A stretch of 64,000 nt of DNA from Taenia hydatigena (lineage: Eukaryota > Platyhelminthes > Cestoda > Cyclophyllidea > Taeniidae): NCBI GenBank assembly GCA_036345935.2, contig JADWOT020000006.1, positions 12,126,519 to 12,190,518 of the forward strand, read 5' to 3'. Positions 1 to 12,838 of the stretch are shown piece after piece; position 1 is the stretch's first letter; every line of letters starts with the position of its first letter. The notes beneath the pieces were generated by a model. The model was not told the origin of the DNA and ran no database searches. It saw only the letters and a list, made by a program, of their open reading frames with translations. The translations under genes were made by a program, and so were the position numbers.

Positions 1-3000
1 AGCAACCATGCTGACCGCAGATTGAGCCGTGAACATAGCCGCGCGATCCAGGTTGAACATGTTAACCATGAGTATCTGACACAGACGGTCTTCCGACAGC
101 GGACATGGTCGCTGAGCCAGGAGACCAGAGAGAGCTTGTAGGGCCATAGACGCAACTTCAGGGAAAGCTTCCATTCTTTGCAAAAGGAAGAGTAGAGGTC
201 CGTTAAAAAGCACTGTGATGGTCTTTGTTGTAACCATAATTAATTACACTGCCAGAACCCCAAATATTCTGGTCACGCCATCTGCAGACATGGTTTCAAA
301 CAATTCTGTAACTGGGAACATTTGATTTGAGACCTTATGCTCCTTTATTAACGCCGCAGTGACTACCAATCTATCAAAATATGTCATAACTGAGGGACCA
401 CTTTTTTCCAATATGACTGGCCTTCGGATAAACCCTGATCACGAATTAGTCAGCATATAATTTTGACTACATAAGGCATTTCGGAGTAGACATAAAATCA
501 AATTTCGCTAGCATAAATCAGCGTCATACATAGGGCCGTCTGAAAGAAAGTCAAAACAGGTTGAGAATTTATTTGGAGTAGAAGGAAGCCCATCGATTTC
601 TAACCAATTGGGTGGGAAATATGTTAACTAGTTAAATGGGGACAAGGTGATGTGGCGTAACATTTCTACCAGCGGCTAAATTACTGGCAATATCTACCTG
701 CACGTATATTGAAAATTTCCACCATATTTTCATCTTACCCTATTTTCGTAAAAAGTTGGCCGTGGGCATGCATAAAATGAAGTCCAAACAACTTTGTTAG
801 CTAAAAATAGAAAAGCATAAGCCTCATTATTCTCTTAATGAATATAATGAAATAAGGACTGAAATGTGCTTGAACGTCCAAAGTTCCTGCACACGCATAA
901 AAACGGTCGGTGGTGAAATCGAACCAGAAGCTTCCAAGCAGTACTAACACAAGTTTATAATTCAGTAATTATATGGTCATGAGTCTGATGGGGTGGAATC
1001 AGCATTTCTCTGAGGTAATGCATCTACTCTGCGACTGATGACTTTCTCAAAGTGGACAATCTTCCTGATACGACAACATACCTCGATGAGCGACATGTTT
1101 GCATACTCCTCTGCATCTGCCTGTGCTTCCTCCCCTTCCTCGTCGTTCTCATCGTCCAACAGCTCGTCTGAGGGAAGGCTGGGGGAGCTGGCAGTGCCTA
1201 GCGCTTTCTTCGATTTCTTCAATGTCCCAGCTCCGGTGGCGAAATGGGGGACTGTAAGACTTCGACTGCCTTGGACGATTGTCGCCGTGCCATTTACAGG
1301 ATGGATCCAGATCTCGACTCGTTTGGGGCGCCCGTGAGTGAAAATATTTGGAGCGTGATTACAACTCGGTCCAGTCTGGGAGGACGGGAGACTAAGCGGC
1401 CATCGGGATGAGCTAGACCTCTATGTGGGACAAAAAGCTTGGCTAAATTAAGTCTACTACGAAACCTTAAATAGGAAAGGATTGTATTTAGGAATATTTA
1501 AAATACATGTTGAAGGTTAATCTGCAGATAACACCTATTCTACAAAGTTATTCGATGATATCAGTGCTCCTAAGCTATGCATTCTTCCCGACGTCCCCTC
1601 TCTATAATTTTTGGCTCAATGGGAGAGTACCTACTAAAAATGGGTTTGCAACAGGGTTTTACTAAGAATCTCAAAAACTCACTTTTTGCAAAAATTCGGT
1701 CCCATGTGTATGCACGTCGTTGAATAAGGCGGAAAGACTTTGACTTGCCGTAGGGAAAGGATTGCTAGCTGCCAACGACCGCATGTAGTAGCACATTGCG
1801 TCAAAATGACGCGACTGTAAACATAGCATTTGCTTAAAAAGATATTGAACGGTTCAATTAACGTTCTTCAAGCAACGAATTCCTAGAGCTAAAACACTTT
1901 ATCATGGAAACAGAGTGTGATTGCAGCACCAAAGTCATCGCAATACGTGTGGGTTTGTTTAACTCTCGATTTCGACAAGGTGGGCAGGTTCTGGATCACA
2001 TCAGTAGTCTCAGCCATTTCTGTACGTAGAATATGCACTTTCTGTCCAAGTATTGTCTTTTGTCCTCAGGGAAGTCTCAAGGTGCTATGCAATCTCCACT
2101 GTTCGACGAGTAGAATGTAATTAGGTAATAGGTAATACGGGAAACCTAGATCTGACACAAGGACAATAAACTGATTTTAGTGAAAGGAACTAATGCATGG
2201 CATTTGCTTTTTGTGCGTTTCATGATTAGCATCTACGCAAAAAAATCAACTGAGAGATCAACAGTAGAAAATATGCTTAAAAGCTACAGGTTCCACTGAG
2301 TTGGCAATAATGCCAATAATGGCGACAATAATGTAAATTGGTAGCAGGATTCTAAGGAAAATATCCGCTTCTCATCAACAGAAAACTAACCCATTCGGAA
2401 AATCAAGTAGATCAGAATACAGCGGTAAAAAAAACATTATACATACGCAATTGATTATGAGGCACACCACCTACCGTATAGACGGCTAGCAATGCGAGTT
2501 GATGGTAAGGTCTACCACTTTTTGGAATAAGGAGCTGAGCTTTTTGATACCAACTAAAACATCGAACAAGGAGAGGAGGTATTAACTAAAGTTTAAAAAT
2601 AATAATCACGTAAAAAACAGAAGTTCTACCTTCTAGCCTTCCCGAAATTTTGCCCACCATTAATTATTTCCTCATAGCGAGCCAAGTCACCGAGGTAAAG
2701 CATCAGCTTCTGTGCACTAATATACAATAATTTGCAAGTTCGTGAGCCAGACTCCGGTGGCGGTCGACCCTCGGAAAGAACGTAGTCTAGGTGAACGTGA
2801 CGAATCTCCTGCAGACGATTCAGCAACCCAGTCAAACGATGCTCACCGACCTTAATCACATCCTCCAGGCAGACCCTCTGAATGAGTTTAATCATACAAG
2901 AACACGCTGCCGCAGCAACCGCCTGCCCACACTCACCTTCTTCCGGTTTCGGTAGCAGCCTATGGGATAGCCAATTGACAGTGCAGATAAAATTCACAAG

Positions 3001-4207
3001 AGACAAAGTGACATATCATTGACTGCCCTACCCGGTCAAATAGGGGTTCACTATCCAGGATCGCAAAAACTCTAGCACCGTATAGAAAACAGACTTCCAC
3101 ATCCCTTGTTCAATCTGTGCCGCATTGCAGAAATCCAGATCCTCCAGGATTATACGTTCGTAGTTAACCATCAAACTGCCACGAAGATTTTCCAACGTAG
3201 CCCACCAACGTAAGAACAAACGTTCTGACTCTGACATTCGTAATTTATCTTTCGACTTTTCGTCAGGGAGAGGAGGTATGTGAGAGATACAGTTCCCGGG
3301 AGGAACCATCAATGTATTTAGCGCAGCGTCAAGTTGCGCAATTTGATAAACCGCTGCGGCCACGGTGGAGCTTGATGGCTTGCTGAAAAGGAAAAGCACA
3401 GAATGGATGAGTGCATATCAAAAGTAATCTTTAGGACCTCAACCGTGGGTACCTGGAAAGCTGTGCCAACATTAAAGAAGAAGCCTCATTTGGCTGCTCA
3501 AAAAGCTGAATATCTTTTCGACGTAAGCTTGTACTTGTGGATATCGTGGGTAACGCACTCATGCCAGTTCCTCCGCGAGGTGACTCGTGTCTAGATTGGA
3601 CACCAGTTTTATTTGACGATTGTAGGCGAGTTTTTAAAGGCATCGACGGTCTTTGATGGGGACGAACAACCAAAACGGGTCGTGAACTTGTTGCATCTAA
3701 AATGCATGTAGTAAACAGGTAACAAATACCTCCTTGGCTGTTGCTTGAGGTCCCTTGGTTAGGACTAGATTGGTTAAAAATGTTGACATTCTTAGGCAAA
3801 TGAATAATACCACCATGTCTGGATGAAGGATTCACCACTTCAGACTCGGTAGGGTGGATCAGATCAGAAACCAACTTCCCGTTCCGCTCAAAATGCAAAC
3901 TCATTTTGCTTTTCTCTGCATTCCTAGGCAGCGCCTCAGATTGTGCATTTTTAAATTTACACATCCCATGTGAGTGGGAAGGCGACCGGTTACTCCCACT
4001 AGATCTATTTCCAGGTGCATTTCTCCGAGCACTAACTATATTGTGCTCAGAAGGTAGAGTACCAGGCGAGTTATCACTTTCAAATGCGATTCCTCGAGAA
4101 TCCGCATCGTCAAATGATTTGTCTCCAACATTTTTTAAGCCGACAGCTACATTCCTATTCGAAGGCGGCTTGTAAATCAACCTATCAGGGCGCCTGTTCG
4201 CAGACAT
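1..4207 (-). CDS. SMG6: SMG6/EST1A, NMD endonuclease, 5' part (runs off left edge)
   Basis: SMG6 cleaves mRNAs with premature stop codons during nonsense-mediated decay. Seven phase-consistent exons on the minus strand: 4207-3453, 3382-3032, 2959-2630, 2553-2475, 1814-1683, 1375-1028 and 222 to the window edge, giving about 739 residues in the window. The ATG at 4207 opens with NRRPDRLIYKPP, which matches the exon-junction-complex-binding motif of human SMG6 (NRRPDLEIYKPG). The 14-3-3-like/TPR domain follows: YERIILEDLDF, LYLGDLARYEE, GKARSWY (split by an intron), GRPYHQLALLAVYT, YYMRSLAASNP, then VEIWIHP and MEAFPEVA, all in the human order. The C-terminal PIN nuclease domain must lie beyond base 1. 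The N-terminus is much shorter before the TPR domain than in human SMG6 (about 250 residues in exon 1, with only one recognisable EJC motif). Introns are 70, 72, 76, 660, 307 and 805 nt. Identity is secure; the first-exon start is the best ATG but an upstream exon is not excluded. Confidence 0.93.
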
Positions 4208-4557
4208 TGAGCAAGCCCGAACTTTGAGAATCCCGGGTCGCCATGATCGATTATAACAATAAGGTTGTGATCACTTCCTGCAAAATGTCATCAATTTTTC
4301 AAATTAGCTAGAAAACTAATTACTTTTATACTTATTGTTAGGAATTTGGAGCTTTGATCCACTATTACAAGACGTGTGCGTAGGTAATTACTGCGGATTA
4401 TTTTCTTCACAAACGTGTTTTGACAGATTTGCTTGGTTTCGCAATTTCGTCACGTAACTTTTGCTCGTTCTTTTTTTAAAACTTCGAGCTTGCTTTTATT
4501 GTAGAGGACTGAGTCCTCCTTGAAAATATGAAAACATGCTACAGAGGTATAATACAT

Positions 4558-4749
4558 TGCAGCGTCCCAAGGCTCCCTCAAGGGCAAAACAAGGCAGAGT
4601 ACCAGGGTAGAATATATATGTATATTTAACAGGCAGAAGGAAATGAACTGTTGGCATGGCTCGAAGGCCAGCCAACGCGGCTAGGGCAATATGTCCACCA
4701 CCGTGACCCTGAACGAAACCGGTGGTTCAAACGAACAAAGTGTTGCACA
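4558..4749 (-). mobile_element. Solo LTR of the TRIM family, reverse orientation
   Basis: Reads as the reverse complement of the LTRs at 15687-15890. It starts TGCAGCGTCCCAAGG (against TGTAGCGTCCCGAGG), then has the AT-dinucleotide tract near 4610-4626, the GGCATGGCTCGAAGGCCAGCC block, and the CCACCGTGACCCTGAACG block. It ends in AACAAAGTGTTGCACA, which corresponds to the TGTAGTACTTTGTTTG start. No internal region or second LTR is nearby, so it is probably a recombined solo LTR. Confidence 0.75.
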
Positions 4750-5580
4750 TGTGTTTGGCGAACAGGGGATATTAGGGCTACTGGCATATCCTGGGGTATA
4801 GCTTACCTGGAGAAGGCAATTAGGGGAATTAACTGTCCTTAACCGAAAGGGAGTTTTATGCAAATAACAAACGAACTACGTAGCCCCTCTCCTCTTTTGT
4901 ATCGCCTTCGGCTCTGCCCTTAGTGAACTTCCCACGTCATCCATTGCGGCATAATCAGCACTGGAAAGTAGCACTCACAAGCCAGCCGCGCTAGTCATTT
5001 AACTAAAATTCAATGGAGGAGATACTTGACCGCAACGTCACTGATCTTCCTTAAGAATTCTACGGGATATGAAGTTCCGTTCGGCCTGATAAATGGCTTA
5101 AATGAAGGAAAAATTCTGATGTGAGTTACGCTTATTCATAGCTAGAAGTTAAGACATCGGCCTAAACGCTGATTTATGAAGGCAGATGGGATCGTTTGTC
5201 TGTTCACGTCGCCGATACCCTTTTTCAGGCATGGTAGGGATGCCCCGCAACGAAACTTCTTGATTTGATTCACAACTCGTAGGCGTTTTTTTCTTCTTCT
5301 GGTAAGAGGTGGTTGGATGTTAATAGGCATCTTTATCAATCACACGGCTGATGTGTGGTAACGAAGCAGTAGTAGTTGAGACGCTTCGTCGATGTCCGGA
5401 GTAACACTCTGCTTGTCCTCGACTGGGTTTTAACTGCCCTCCCACCTCTCACCTACAAGGTCGTTTTTAAATAACAAGTATTACAGAGCTACGGTCGCTT
5501 CAGTTTCTTATTTCCCTTATTAAGGGTCGTCAGCGTTTTGCCCATCCGTAGCCTCTTCGTCACCCAGCTGCAGACATCAA

Positions 5581-5765
5581 TGTAGAGTCTTAAGACTTTC
5601 CCGAAAAAAGATGAAGCAATATTTGGGCAGAATACATATATTTGGCGAGCAGAATAGACTAGAGCCGCTACCATGACCCGGAGGTCAGCCCACTCGACGA
5701 CAGTAATATGGTCAACCAAGTTACCGTAACTGAAACCGAGAGTTGTGCAAACACCAAACGTATTA
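5581..5765 (-). mobile_element. Diverged TRIM-like LTR copy
   Basis: Shares the order of blocks with the TRIM LTR in reverse orientation: GGGCAGAATACATATAT, CATGACCCGGAGGTCAGCCCA, and a GTAACTGAAACCGAGAG block. It differs at many positions and resembles the copy at 59917-60096 more closely. It may be an older subfamily. Boundaries are approximate. Confidence 0.5.
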
Positions 5766-6963
5766 AGCTAAGGCAGTCGAAAAGTACAGATGCCACTAAA
5801 TGAGGCCGTTGTCAAAGCCGGAAAACCGCACCGTGGAGTGATCATGCGGACCACGGAGGCTGGAGCGTTACTGCATTTAAGCTTGCTGTTGAACAATGCA
5901 TCAATTCCATAAGCGAGCACGAAAGCATGCCATAGCTTTCCCCAAAGTACACCTCTTATTCGCAGGTGCTACTGATGCAGCTTTCAATGTTATTTCACCA
6001 TGCCCGAGTTGCTCGGCTTTCCAAATCTTACTGTCAAATATTGTCCCAAATTGTGTTGATCTGGAGATGGACGGCATCCCCCGACTCCGATCAGCGGCCC
6101 AGTAAAATTAATTTAAGCTCTTATGCGTGTACCTATGAGCAAGCCCTTCTTTAGAAAAACGACTAGAGTTGTATCCTGGCCTACAAATCAGCGCACTTTT
6201 CGATTTTGTGTTGAATTAATATGAGGGCTCCGGTCACTGTACCTAGCTCCCTTTTAAACACGCTCACGCTAGCTCTCGGTCAATCACGCCTGGCGTTTGC
6301 CAACACTTGACTTAGAACTGACTCAAGATCTTCGACTGTATGCGTGAAGCTGTTGTTCGAAGAAAAGCGCTTTGACATCATTAAGGTGCATCCAATAACA
6401 ATGAAGGGTGGGTGGGAGAGTTTATTGGCACAGCTTCTAGCTAAAAACCATCTTTTCGCAAACTCGTTCCTCTCAATATCATAACAAACGAACAAGAAAA
6501 CAGCAGGCCCAACTCACGAGTGGTAGGGGAGAATACAAAAAGAATAAGAGAGTAAAGTCATTACAAAATATACAGATGTTTGGTGAGGTGACAAAAAAAG
6601 ACGAGAGAGGAAGGTAACGAAGTGAAAGCTTGTAAAAAAACCTGGGGAAATACGGAGGTTAGGGCTTCAAATGGAAGCCGAAGGCAGGAGGGACGATACC
6701 GCATTGATTGGGTAATCGACGACAGAGGACGAGTCCGAGGAGTTAACCATATTTCTTCTTCGATGCACAACGGGAAGGAATGCACTGCGCTCACTGAGAA
6801 CGAGGGAGTGCACCCGAGTCTTTTTTACTGACAGCTCCTCTGATGAGCTGCGGTCGTTGGGGTCTGATCTACTGAGCAGAATACAGTGACTTCACTGTGA
6901 TAATCTCAACTCTTACGCGTCCACAATTGCTCATCATATAAAAACGCCTATCCGCTAAAACGA

Positions 6964-7379
6964 TCAGCCAAAAAACACCATGAGCATTAAGGTCGACAAG
7001 AGGATGAGATGGACAATAGCGTGTGTTTGTGTAGAGGTAGCCCAAAGGGAAAGAAGCAGTGACCTTTTAAGGGGGTGGAAGTCGTTGATGCGTGTAGCCA
7101 CGGGGTCGAAAGACAAGGTAGGCCCGCGCTTGAGCACAGTTGGTCGAGTGATGCCAGGAGCGGCGTGGCTAGTGAACCAAGAGCGCCGTCGGTTGAAGAC
7201 GGAAATTGGAGGGGTTTGGGGAGAGTCGCGGGAGGAGGTGGTGTTCGCGTTGAGATCCCCATCGGCCATCGAACGAAAAGGGGCCCGATTGAGCAGCTCT
7301 GGGGGGGAAGAGGAGGAGGAATACCGTGGCATGTGATTGCTCTCTGACCTGCGGAGAACCGACCACTTGGGTAGACGTT
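6964..7379 (-). CDS. 3'-terminal exon of an unidentified protein with a hydrophobic C-terminal tail
   Basis: I do not recognise the family. The reading frame is open from a good splice acceptor (AG at 7380-7381, preceded by a T-rich tract) to the TGA at 6964-6966. It encodes about 138 residues rich in Ser, Pro and Arg (YSSSSSPPELLNR, NRRRSWFTSHAAPG), then AIVHLILLSTLMLMVFFG and the stop codon. The final hydrophobic stretch has the length and position of a tail anchor. The exon is GC-rich relative to its surroundings, as the confirmed exons here are. Its start phase (two bases completing a codon) fits the donor of the candidate exon at 11046-11370, so both may belong to one gene lying between SMG6 and the SANBR-like gene. 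Confidence 0.45.
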
Positions 7380-10300
7380 CTGCACATTTCAATGAAACAC
7401 AATTCTGAACCAAAGGATATATCAAATAAAGTGCGGATTCTAGCCACATAAAAAAACGTTGGGAAGGACAAATAATTTTGCAGCAAATAAAATTACCATA
7501 AGGCTAAACCAATCGCCAGTCTTCAGATAGCATATGCCATAACTAAAAAATTACGGTCATGAAGTCTTCGTATACCTAAGTAGCCTTCATTATGTGGCCG
7601 ATGCTAAAATTCAACCACTTAAAGTCAGTAGCTTCGAACTTTTCATAGCGTGCATAACTATGGAAAAATAAACAAGTAATCGGTTTATTTAAATACCATA
7701 GAGGCTCGAGCAGTTATGATATGATTTGAGATCTTGTATGTTTACTGACGTCTGAGACGCTTCGTACTGACAGGCAAAGACGATGGCAATTAATTCTTCC
7801 TCATTAACTCCCTTCCTGATTCCACCGCCCCCTGCCAATGGTTTTACACTGTTGCCTTACGTCCCGACAGAGGATAGCTAAACTTGAGCTAAAATCGTTA
7901 CATTTCCTAATGTCACAATCAAGAGGACTAAGTGTTCCACGCGTAGTGTTTTATCTACCAGTTATTTCAAAGCAAGAGTCAACAAAATCACAGAATTTGG
8001 TGTGTGTATTGTTTATGGTCGCTAATTAATGTACCCGCAATGTGGACAATGATAAAACTAGATGCTATAAAGTGGTACTAAAAAATCCCACCTCTTGCAA
8101 TAAGCATACCGAATCTTTAAAAGATACAAGTTTATCAACGAGCGAGCTTTGGACCAGTTTATTTCAAAATCACCTCATTCAAGTTTGAATGGATAGCTAT
8201 CAAGTACGGTGAACATTTTAAGTAGTCCGAAGCATGCTGCGATGGAAGTGATGGCGGGATAAAGAAAGGGAAAGGGCAAAAAGAATGTTTTTTGTTGACT
8301 TCTCGCTATGTCATACATGCTCAACTCCCCGTGGAAGCACGCGAAAAAACGCAGACGATACGGATGGAGCGGAAATGAGATGACAAGAGACAAGAAAGGA
8401 AATTGGCCATTTACCAAATTCATCCGCCTTCGGTAAACTAAAAATGAATCACGTGTGCATGAAGTATCCAGGCAACAAGATCGCCGCAGACACCAAATCA
8501 ACCCCCCTTGTTGTTATCATAATTCCAATTGCTTTTGGTACCAACAAACGGCTTCGATGAAATCGAAAATTTCAGCGCAAAGCAGTCATACGGTTATTTC
8601 GTTACTTTGATAAAATTCATTCCTAGCGCGTGTTTGTGTCAACGCCCGGGTTGGGGGGAGTACGAGAAATTCCACAAAGTATCAGTAAGATGACTGCTAC
8701 TAGTCTATAGCAGCCGAAAGTGGAATGCACGTAATTAACGCTGCAACGCGGCACATAATGCCAAGCTCAGTGAAAAAGCATTTTGGAACAAAGTGCATAA
8801 TGCATGTAGTGAGCCACCTGGAGCGCATGCATACAAGAATTTAGACACAGTAAGCTGGGGCAACACAACTTAGAGACTAAGTGAATGGTGACTTCAAGGT
8901 GACTCAGTAAAAATTAGGACGTCTTAAATTGGTTTTACCAATAGATAGGAACTCTATTAGTGAAACGTCACATAGATCAAAAGAAGTGAGTGAGTAAGTG
9001 AGCAAATTAGGTTTGAAAGGGGAGGAATGAGGAACGCCAGAAACAGTAACTCTCTAAATCGCCGTGGCACATCTTAATGACGCACTCCTCAGGGACTCAA
9101 AGCATAAAACGGAGGGAAGAAAAAAACATTTAACTGGTAGCCACGCAAGCTCCGTTGTTTTAGGTATAATATTAAGGCGACCGGTCTTGCACTTATGCTA
9201 ATAGAAGCGGGCTTAAATTTCCAGCATTGCGCACGGTTGGCATACGTATCAAAGCTTCTAGACTGCTCCCAGATTAGCATCGAGAAAGCCATAAAAAGTA
9301 CGTAATAGAATGCATACAACTACAGCGGCAAGCAAAGGAGGGACAAGACTGGCGCGTTTTTGAGCGTAATTAAAAGGAGGGACTTTTTATTGGCTCAAGA
9401 AGCGATCGACCAATGACAATGCGAAAACAAAACGCCAAGTTTGTGGCTGCATGTGTGGGCTCTGCTGAGCATGGCCCTTGGCCATGGGCCAAAATGACCG
9501 CCCCAAGGAAGTAGGCTGCAATTTTTAGATCCCACATGAGCGACCAGACTCAAAGAAGTCATATCGTCATTCTTTTCGAAATATGGTGTGTTTGGCGCTA
9601 ATCTCAAAAGCTAACTGAATGAACTTGACAACTGAAACATTGGGCGGTGAATAAAGCTTTGGAACTGGCAAATTCCAACATGTCAACAAGCGGCATCACA
9701 AATGGGGTTCGTAATTGGACCAGTAAACATGATTTATGCAGGCATATCCTGCCAAAAAAACAGGTGCAGCGAATCCAATTAATGTCGCAATACACTCAAA
9801 AACCCATTTCAGTGATAACTAATGGATGAGTAGGTCTTACTAGAGACCAAGCTTAGTTTGGAAAAGGTAAAACAGCGATCGCGTTGGACCTGAACATTCA
9901 TGCATGTACAAATCTGCCTAGGCGCGTTACTGTAAAACGTCTAAAAACACTTCGATTTGCCTTAAAGTCACAAGTTTCATCAAGTATCCCGAAACTGCTA
10001 ATGGAAAGCAGTCAAACCTTGTTAAGCATCCACTAGCAAATTTTGTGTAGGTGTCACCTGACTGTGATTAGGAAACATCTAAACGCATACAATGGTGATA
10101 ATTGAATGGAAACAGAAGCAAAGCAATAATTGATTTACTCGGAAAAGAAGCACTCGAAATCAGATGAAAGCCTGAAATGCAAAGGCTGGAGGTAACCGAC
10201 TGGGATCATAGCACCCAGAGCTGATAGACCCTTCCCTCTCCTAACTTGGCAGAGGACCAGGAGCTTGCGTGAATATGACTGAGGTGTACGTTAACTCGGC

Positions 10301-11045
10301 AAACCCTCGCCTCACCTCCGCTTCTTGTGGAATTGTAACGGAATGATTGCAAACAGACACAAACGCCCGCGCCCGCACACTGGGACAGGTGAGTACCGCA
10401 GCAGGATCAAGTGAAGGGCTAAGCATCGATGGTATTTTGCGCAGCGGTGTCTGGGATCCAGGCTACGCATGCACGCACGTTGTCATGCCACAGGCTGACA
10501 CGTGTGATTCACGTGACCCATCAATATTTGGTCAGCCAATCAACACGATGCCAAGACAAGCTCATCAGCTGGCTACTTTTCAGCTCTCATTCCGAATGGG
10601 AGAGTAGGGACGACGGTGAGGTGAGAGGTCGCTGCGCTCCTCAGCTCGGGTCACCTGATGACAGATGCCTAATATTTACAGAAAAAGCACACACACCAGG
10701 TATCAAACGATTCAAATACCAAATGCAAACTTCATTGTGGGTATCTAAACCAATAGAAAATGCAAACGAAATATGGTCTTTTAAATTAGGTAAATTGGAA
10801 CAATTAATGGCGAAAATTCCGGTGCTGCCATGTAGATATATTCATATGAGTTATCGTTTAGTCACAATAACAAAAATGAATGACATGGATATTAATAAGC
10901 CCATTCTAAAGGTAGTAAATCTTCATAATCAGATCAACACCGCCAAAATAAAGTGCGTAAAGTTGTACGGATAAATATAGAGGAATCAAACTGAAGGAAA
11001 CAAAAATAAAGCCCTTAAGAAAATAAGCAAGGACGAGAAACGTAC
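7380..11045. other. Non-coding stretch (intron or intergenic), nothing recognised
   Basis: If the two flanking candidate exons are one gene, this is its intron. The open frame on the plus strand at 10429-10974 shows no family resemblance and has no supporting splice or codon signal. No repeats of the TRIM family were seen here. Confidence 0.5.
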
Positions 11046-11370
11046 CGCCAAACATGATAGGACTCAGGAGAATGTTGGATACAGCGGTCAAAGGCTGGAC
11101 GAAGGGAGAGGAGGCGGTAGGAGGATGAGACGGGGAGAGATTCTCCTGATCTGTGTGGCCCTCCAAGAGATCCGCAGCGGCGGCAGCGGGAGTCGAAGCC
11201 ACCTCAACGGAGCCAGGCATGGAGGGCACAGGGGCAGTGGGTCGGCAATAGCGATACCAGGGTGCCTCGAAATCCATGATGGGGGTAGGTGAGGGACAGG
11301 GGTCGTTGAAAGACTTCAGAAGCACTGAGCCCACCATATTAGGTAGTCCAGGTGACACCGCAGCAGGTAA
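11046..11370 (-). CDS. Candidate internal exon, Pro/Ala/Ser-rich, unidentified
   Basis: Bounded by an acceptor (AG at 11371-11372) and a consensus donor GTACGT just below 11046. It encodes about 108 residues including NMVGSVLLKSFNDP, PTPIMDFEAPWYRYC, five consecutive alanines, and PPTASSPFVQPLTAVSN. It is clearly GC-richer than its flanks, like the verified exons of this window. It ends in phase 1, compatible with the exon at 6964-7379. No family is recognised; it could equally be a distal exon of the SANBR-like gene. Confidence 0.4.
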
Positions 11371-12173
11371 CTGTTGATGAGGATCGCGGGTCTCCTAGAG
11401 TTAAACAGGAAATACCTGTTTTTCAGTGGTTGTGCTGCGGCACTCAAGCAGCAGTCACTATAATAACAATTGTTTCATTGAAAAATTGACAAAGTGCAAA
11501 GCATTATAGCCCCATTAGTTATATTGGAAAGTGGTCAATTTGTTCACAAACTAAACCAAGACTACACTAATTCAAAAACTAGATGAATAAAACCAATTAG
11601 GCAGGATAGATCAGCATTTATTGCCATGAATTCTGATCGGCAAACAGCTAAACATTAGATAGTAGCAGAGTTAATTGTGTGATGAAACTGGCTGTTCGTT
11701 TTGACATGCACATAGATTGGGTAATGCAAGCGTGAAGCTATTCCTTAGGTTGGGTGGGCTTACCATCAATGACATTATATCTACTCAAGAGGCCAAACTG
11801 CTTACACGACCCGAAGAACGGAAATGCGAGTAGCGAGATAATTGCGGAGAAATGGAGGAAAATGCCCAGAGTTAGCTAGTCAAACTACTTATGCCACACT
11901 GACAAGAAAGTGCATCAGATTAGTTGCGTCAAAATGAATCTTGAGGACCAGCGACTCTCTAGCAAGTGGCGGGTACCGATATCGGAAGTGAATGCCAATA
12001 TGTGCATTTCGCCTATCGAGTATGACAATTTTATCCAAGAAATACGTAGCAATGTAAGGTAAAAATGTACACTACCCCTGCTGGGGCGCTTGTTTAATCA
12101 GCAAAGACTAGGCGGAAAGGAACAATGAGGGTTTCCTTTGTATCAAGCAATCCTGGAAGGCGATATAGGCAGT

Positions 12174-12341
12174 GCATGCATGCATGCATGCATGCATACA
12201 TACATACATACATACATACCTACATACATACATGCATAAATACATACATACATACATACATACATACATACATACATACATACATACATACATACATACA
12301 TACATACATACATACATACATACATACATACATACATACAT
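12174..12341. repeat. ACAT/TGCA tetranucleotide microsatellite, left flank of gap
   Basis: Begins as TGCA repeats and becomes uninterrupted ACAT repeats up to the gap. The apparent open frames here (alternating Met-Tyr-Val-Cys or Ile-His-Thr-Tyr) are products of the repeat, not genes. Confidence 0.97.
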
Positions 12342-12706
12342 NNNNNNNNNNNNNNNNNNNNNNNNNNNNNNNNNNNNNNNNNNNNNNNNNNNNNNNNNNN
12401 NNNNNNNNNNNNNNNNNNNNNNNNNNNNNNNNNNNNNNNNNNNNNNNNNNNNNNNNNNNNNNNNNNNNNNNNNNNNNNNNNNNNNNNNNNNNNNNNNNNN
12501 NNNNNNNNNNNNNNNNNNNNNNNNNNNNNNNNNNNNNNNNNNNNNNNNNNNNNNNNNNNNNNNNNNNNNNNNNNNNNNNNNNNNNNNNNNNNNNNNNNNN
12601 NNNNNNNNNNNNNNNNNNNNNNNNNNNNNNNNNNNNNNNNNNNNNNNNNNNNNNNNNNNNNNNNNNNNNNNNNNNNNNNNNNNNNNNNNNNNNNNNNNNN
12701 NNNNNN
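12342..12706. other. Assembly gap (365 N)
   Basis: A run of N inside the ACAT microsatellite. The true length of the repeat is unknown. Confidence 0.99.
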
Positions 12707-12838
12707 ACATACATACATACATGCATACATACATACATACATACATACATACATACATACATACATACATACATACATACATACATACATACATACATAC
12801 ATACATACATACATACATACATACATACATACATACAT
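12707..12838. repeat. ACAT tetranucleotide microsatellite, right flank of gap
   Basis: Continuation of the same ACAT array after the gap, ending before AAACGAATGAAATCG. Only one TGCA interruption is seen, near 12721. Confidence 0.97.

Larger units (their letters stand above)
4208..6963. other. Intergenic: two retroelement LTR copies, otherwise no gene seen
   Basis: Lies between the SMG6 start and the tail of the next minus-strand gene candidate. It holds a minus-strand solo TRIM LTR (4558-4749) and a more diverged LTR-like copy (5581-5765). A stretch of about 240 bases before the second copy resembles the DNA before the copy near 59.9 kb. The short ORFs here have no recognisable family. Confidence 0.6.

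Noticed and set aside
905..940. tRNA-like B box (GGTTCGA) on the minus strand
   Set aside because: The rest of the B box, the A box and a cloverleaf are not present; it lies in an SMG6 intron.
10429..10974. 181-codon plus-strand open frame
   Set aside because: Longest gap-free plus-strand frame, but with no family resemblance, mixed composition and no splice or conservation support; probably chance.
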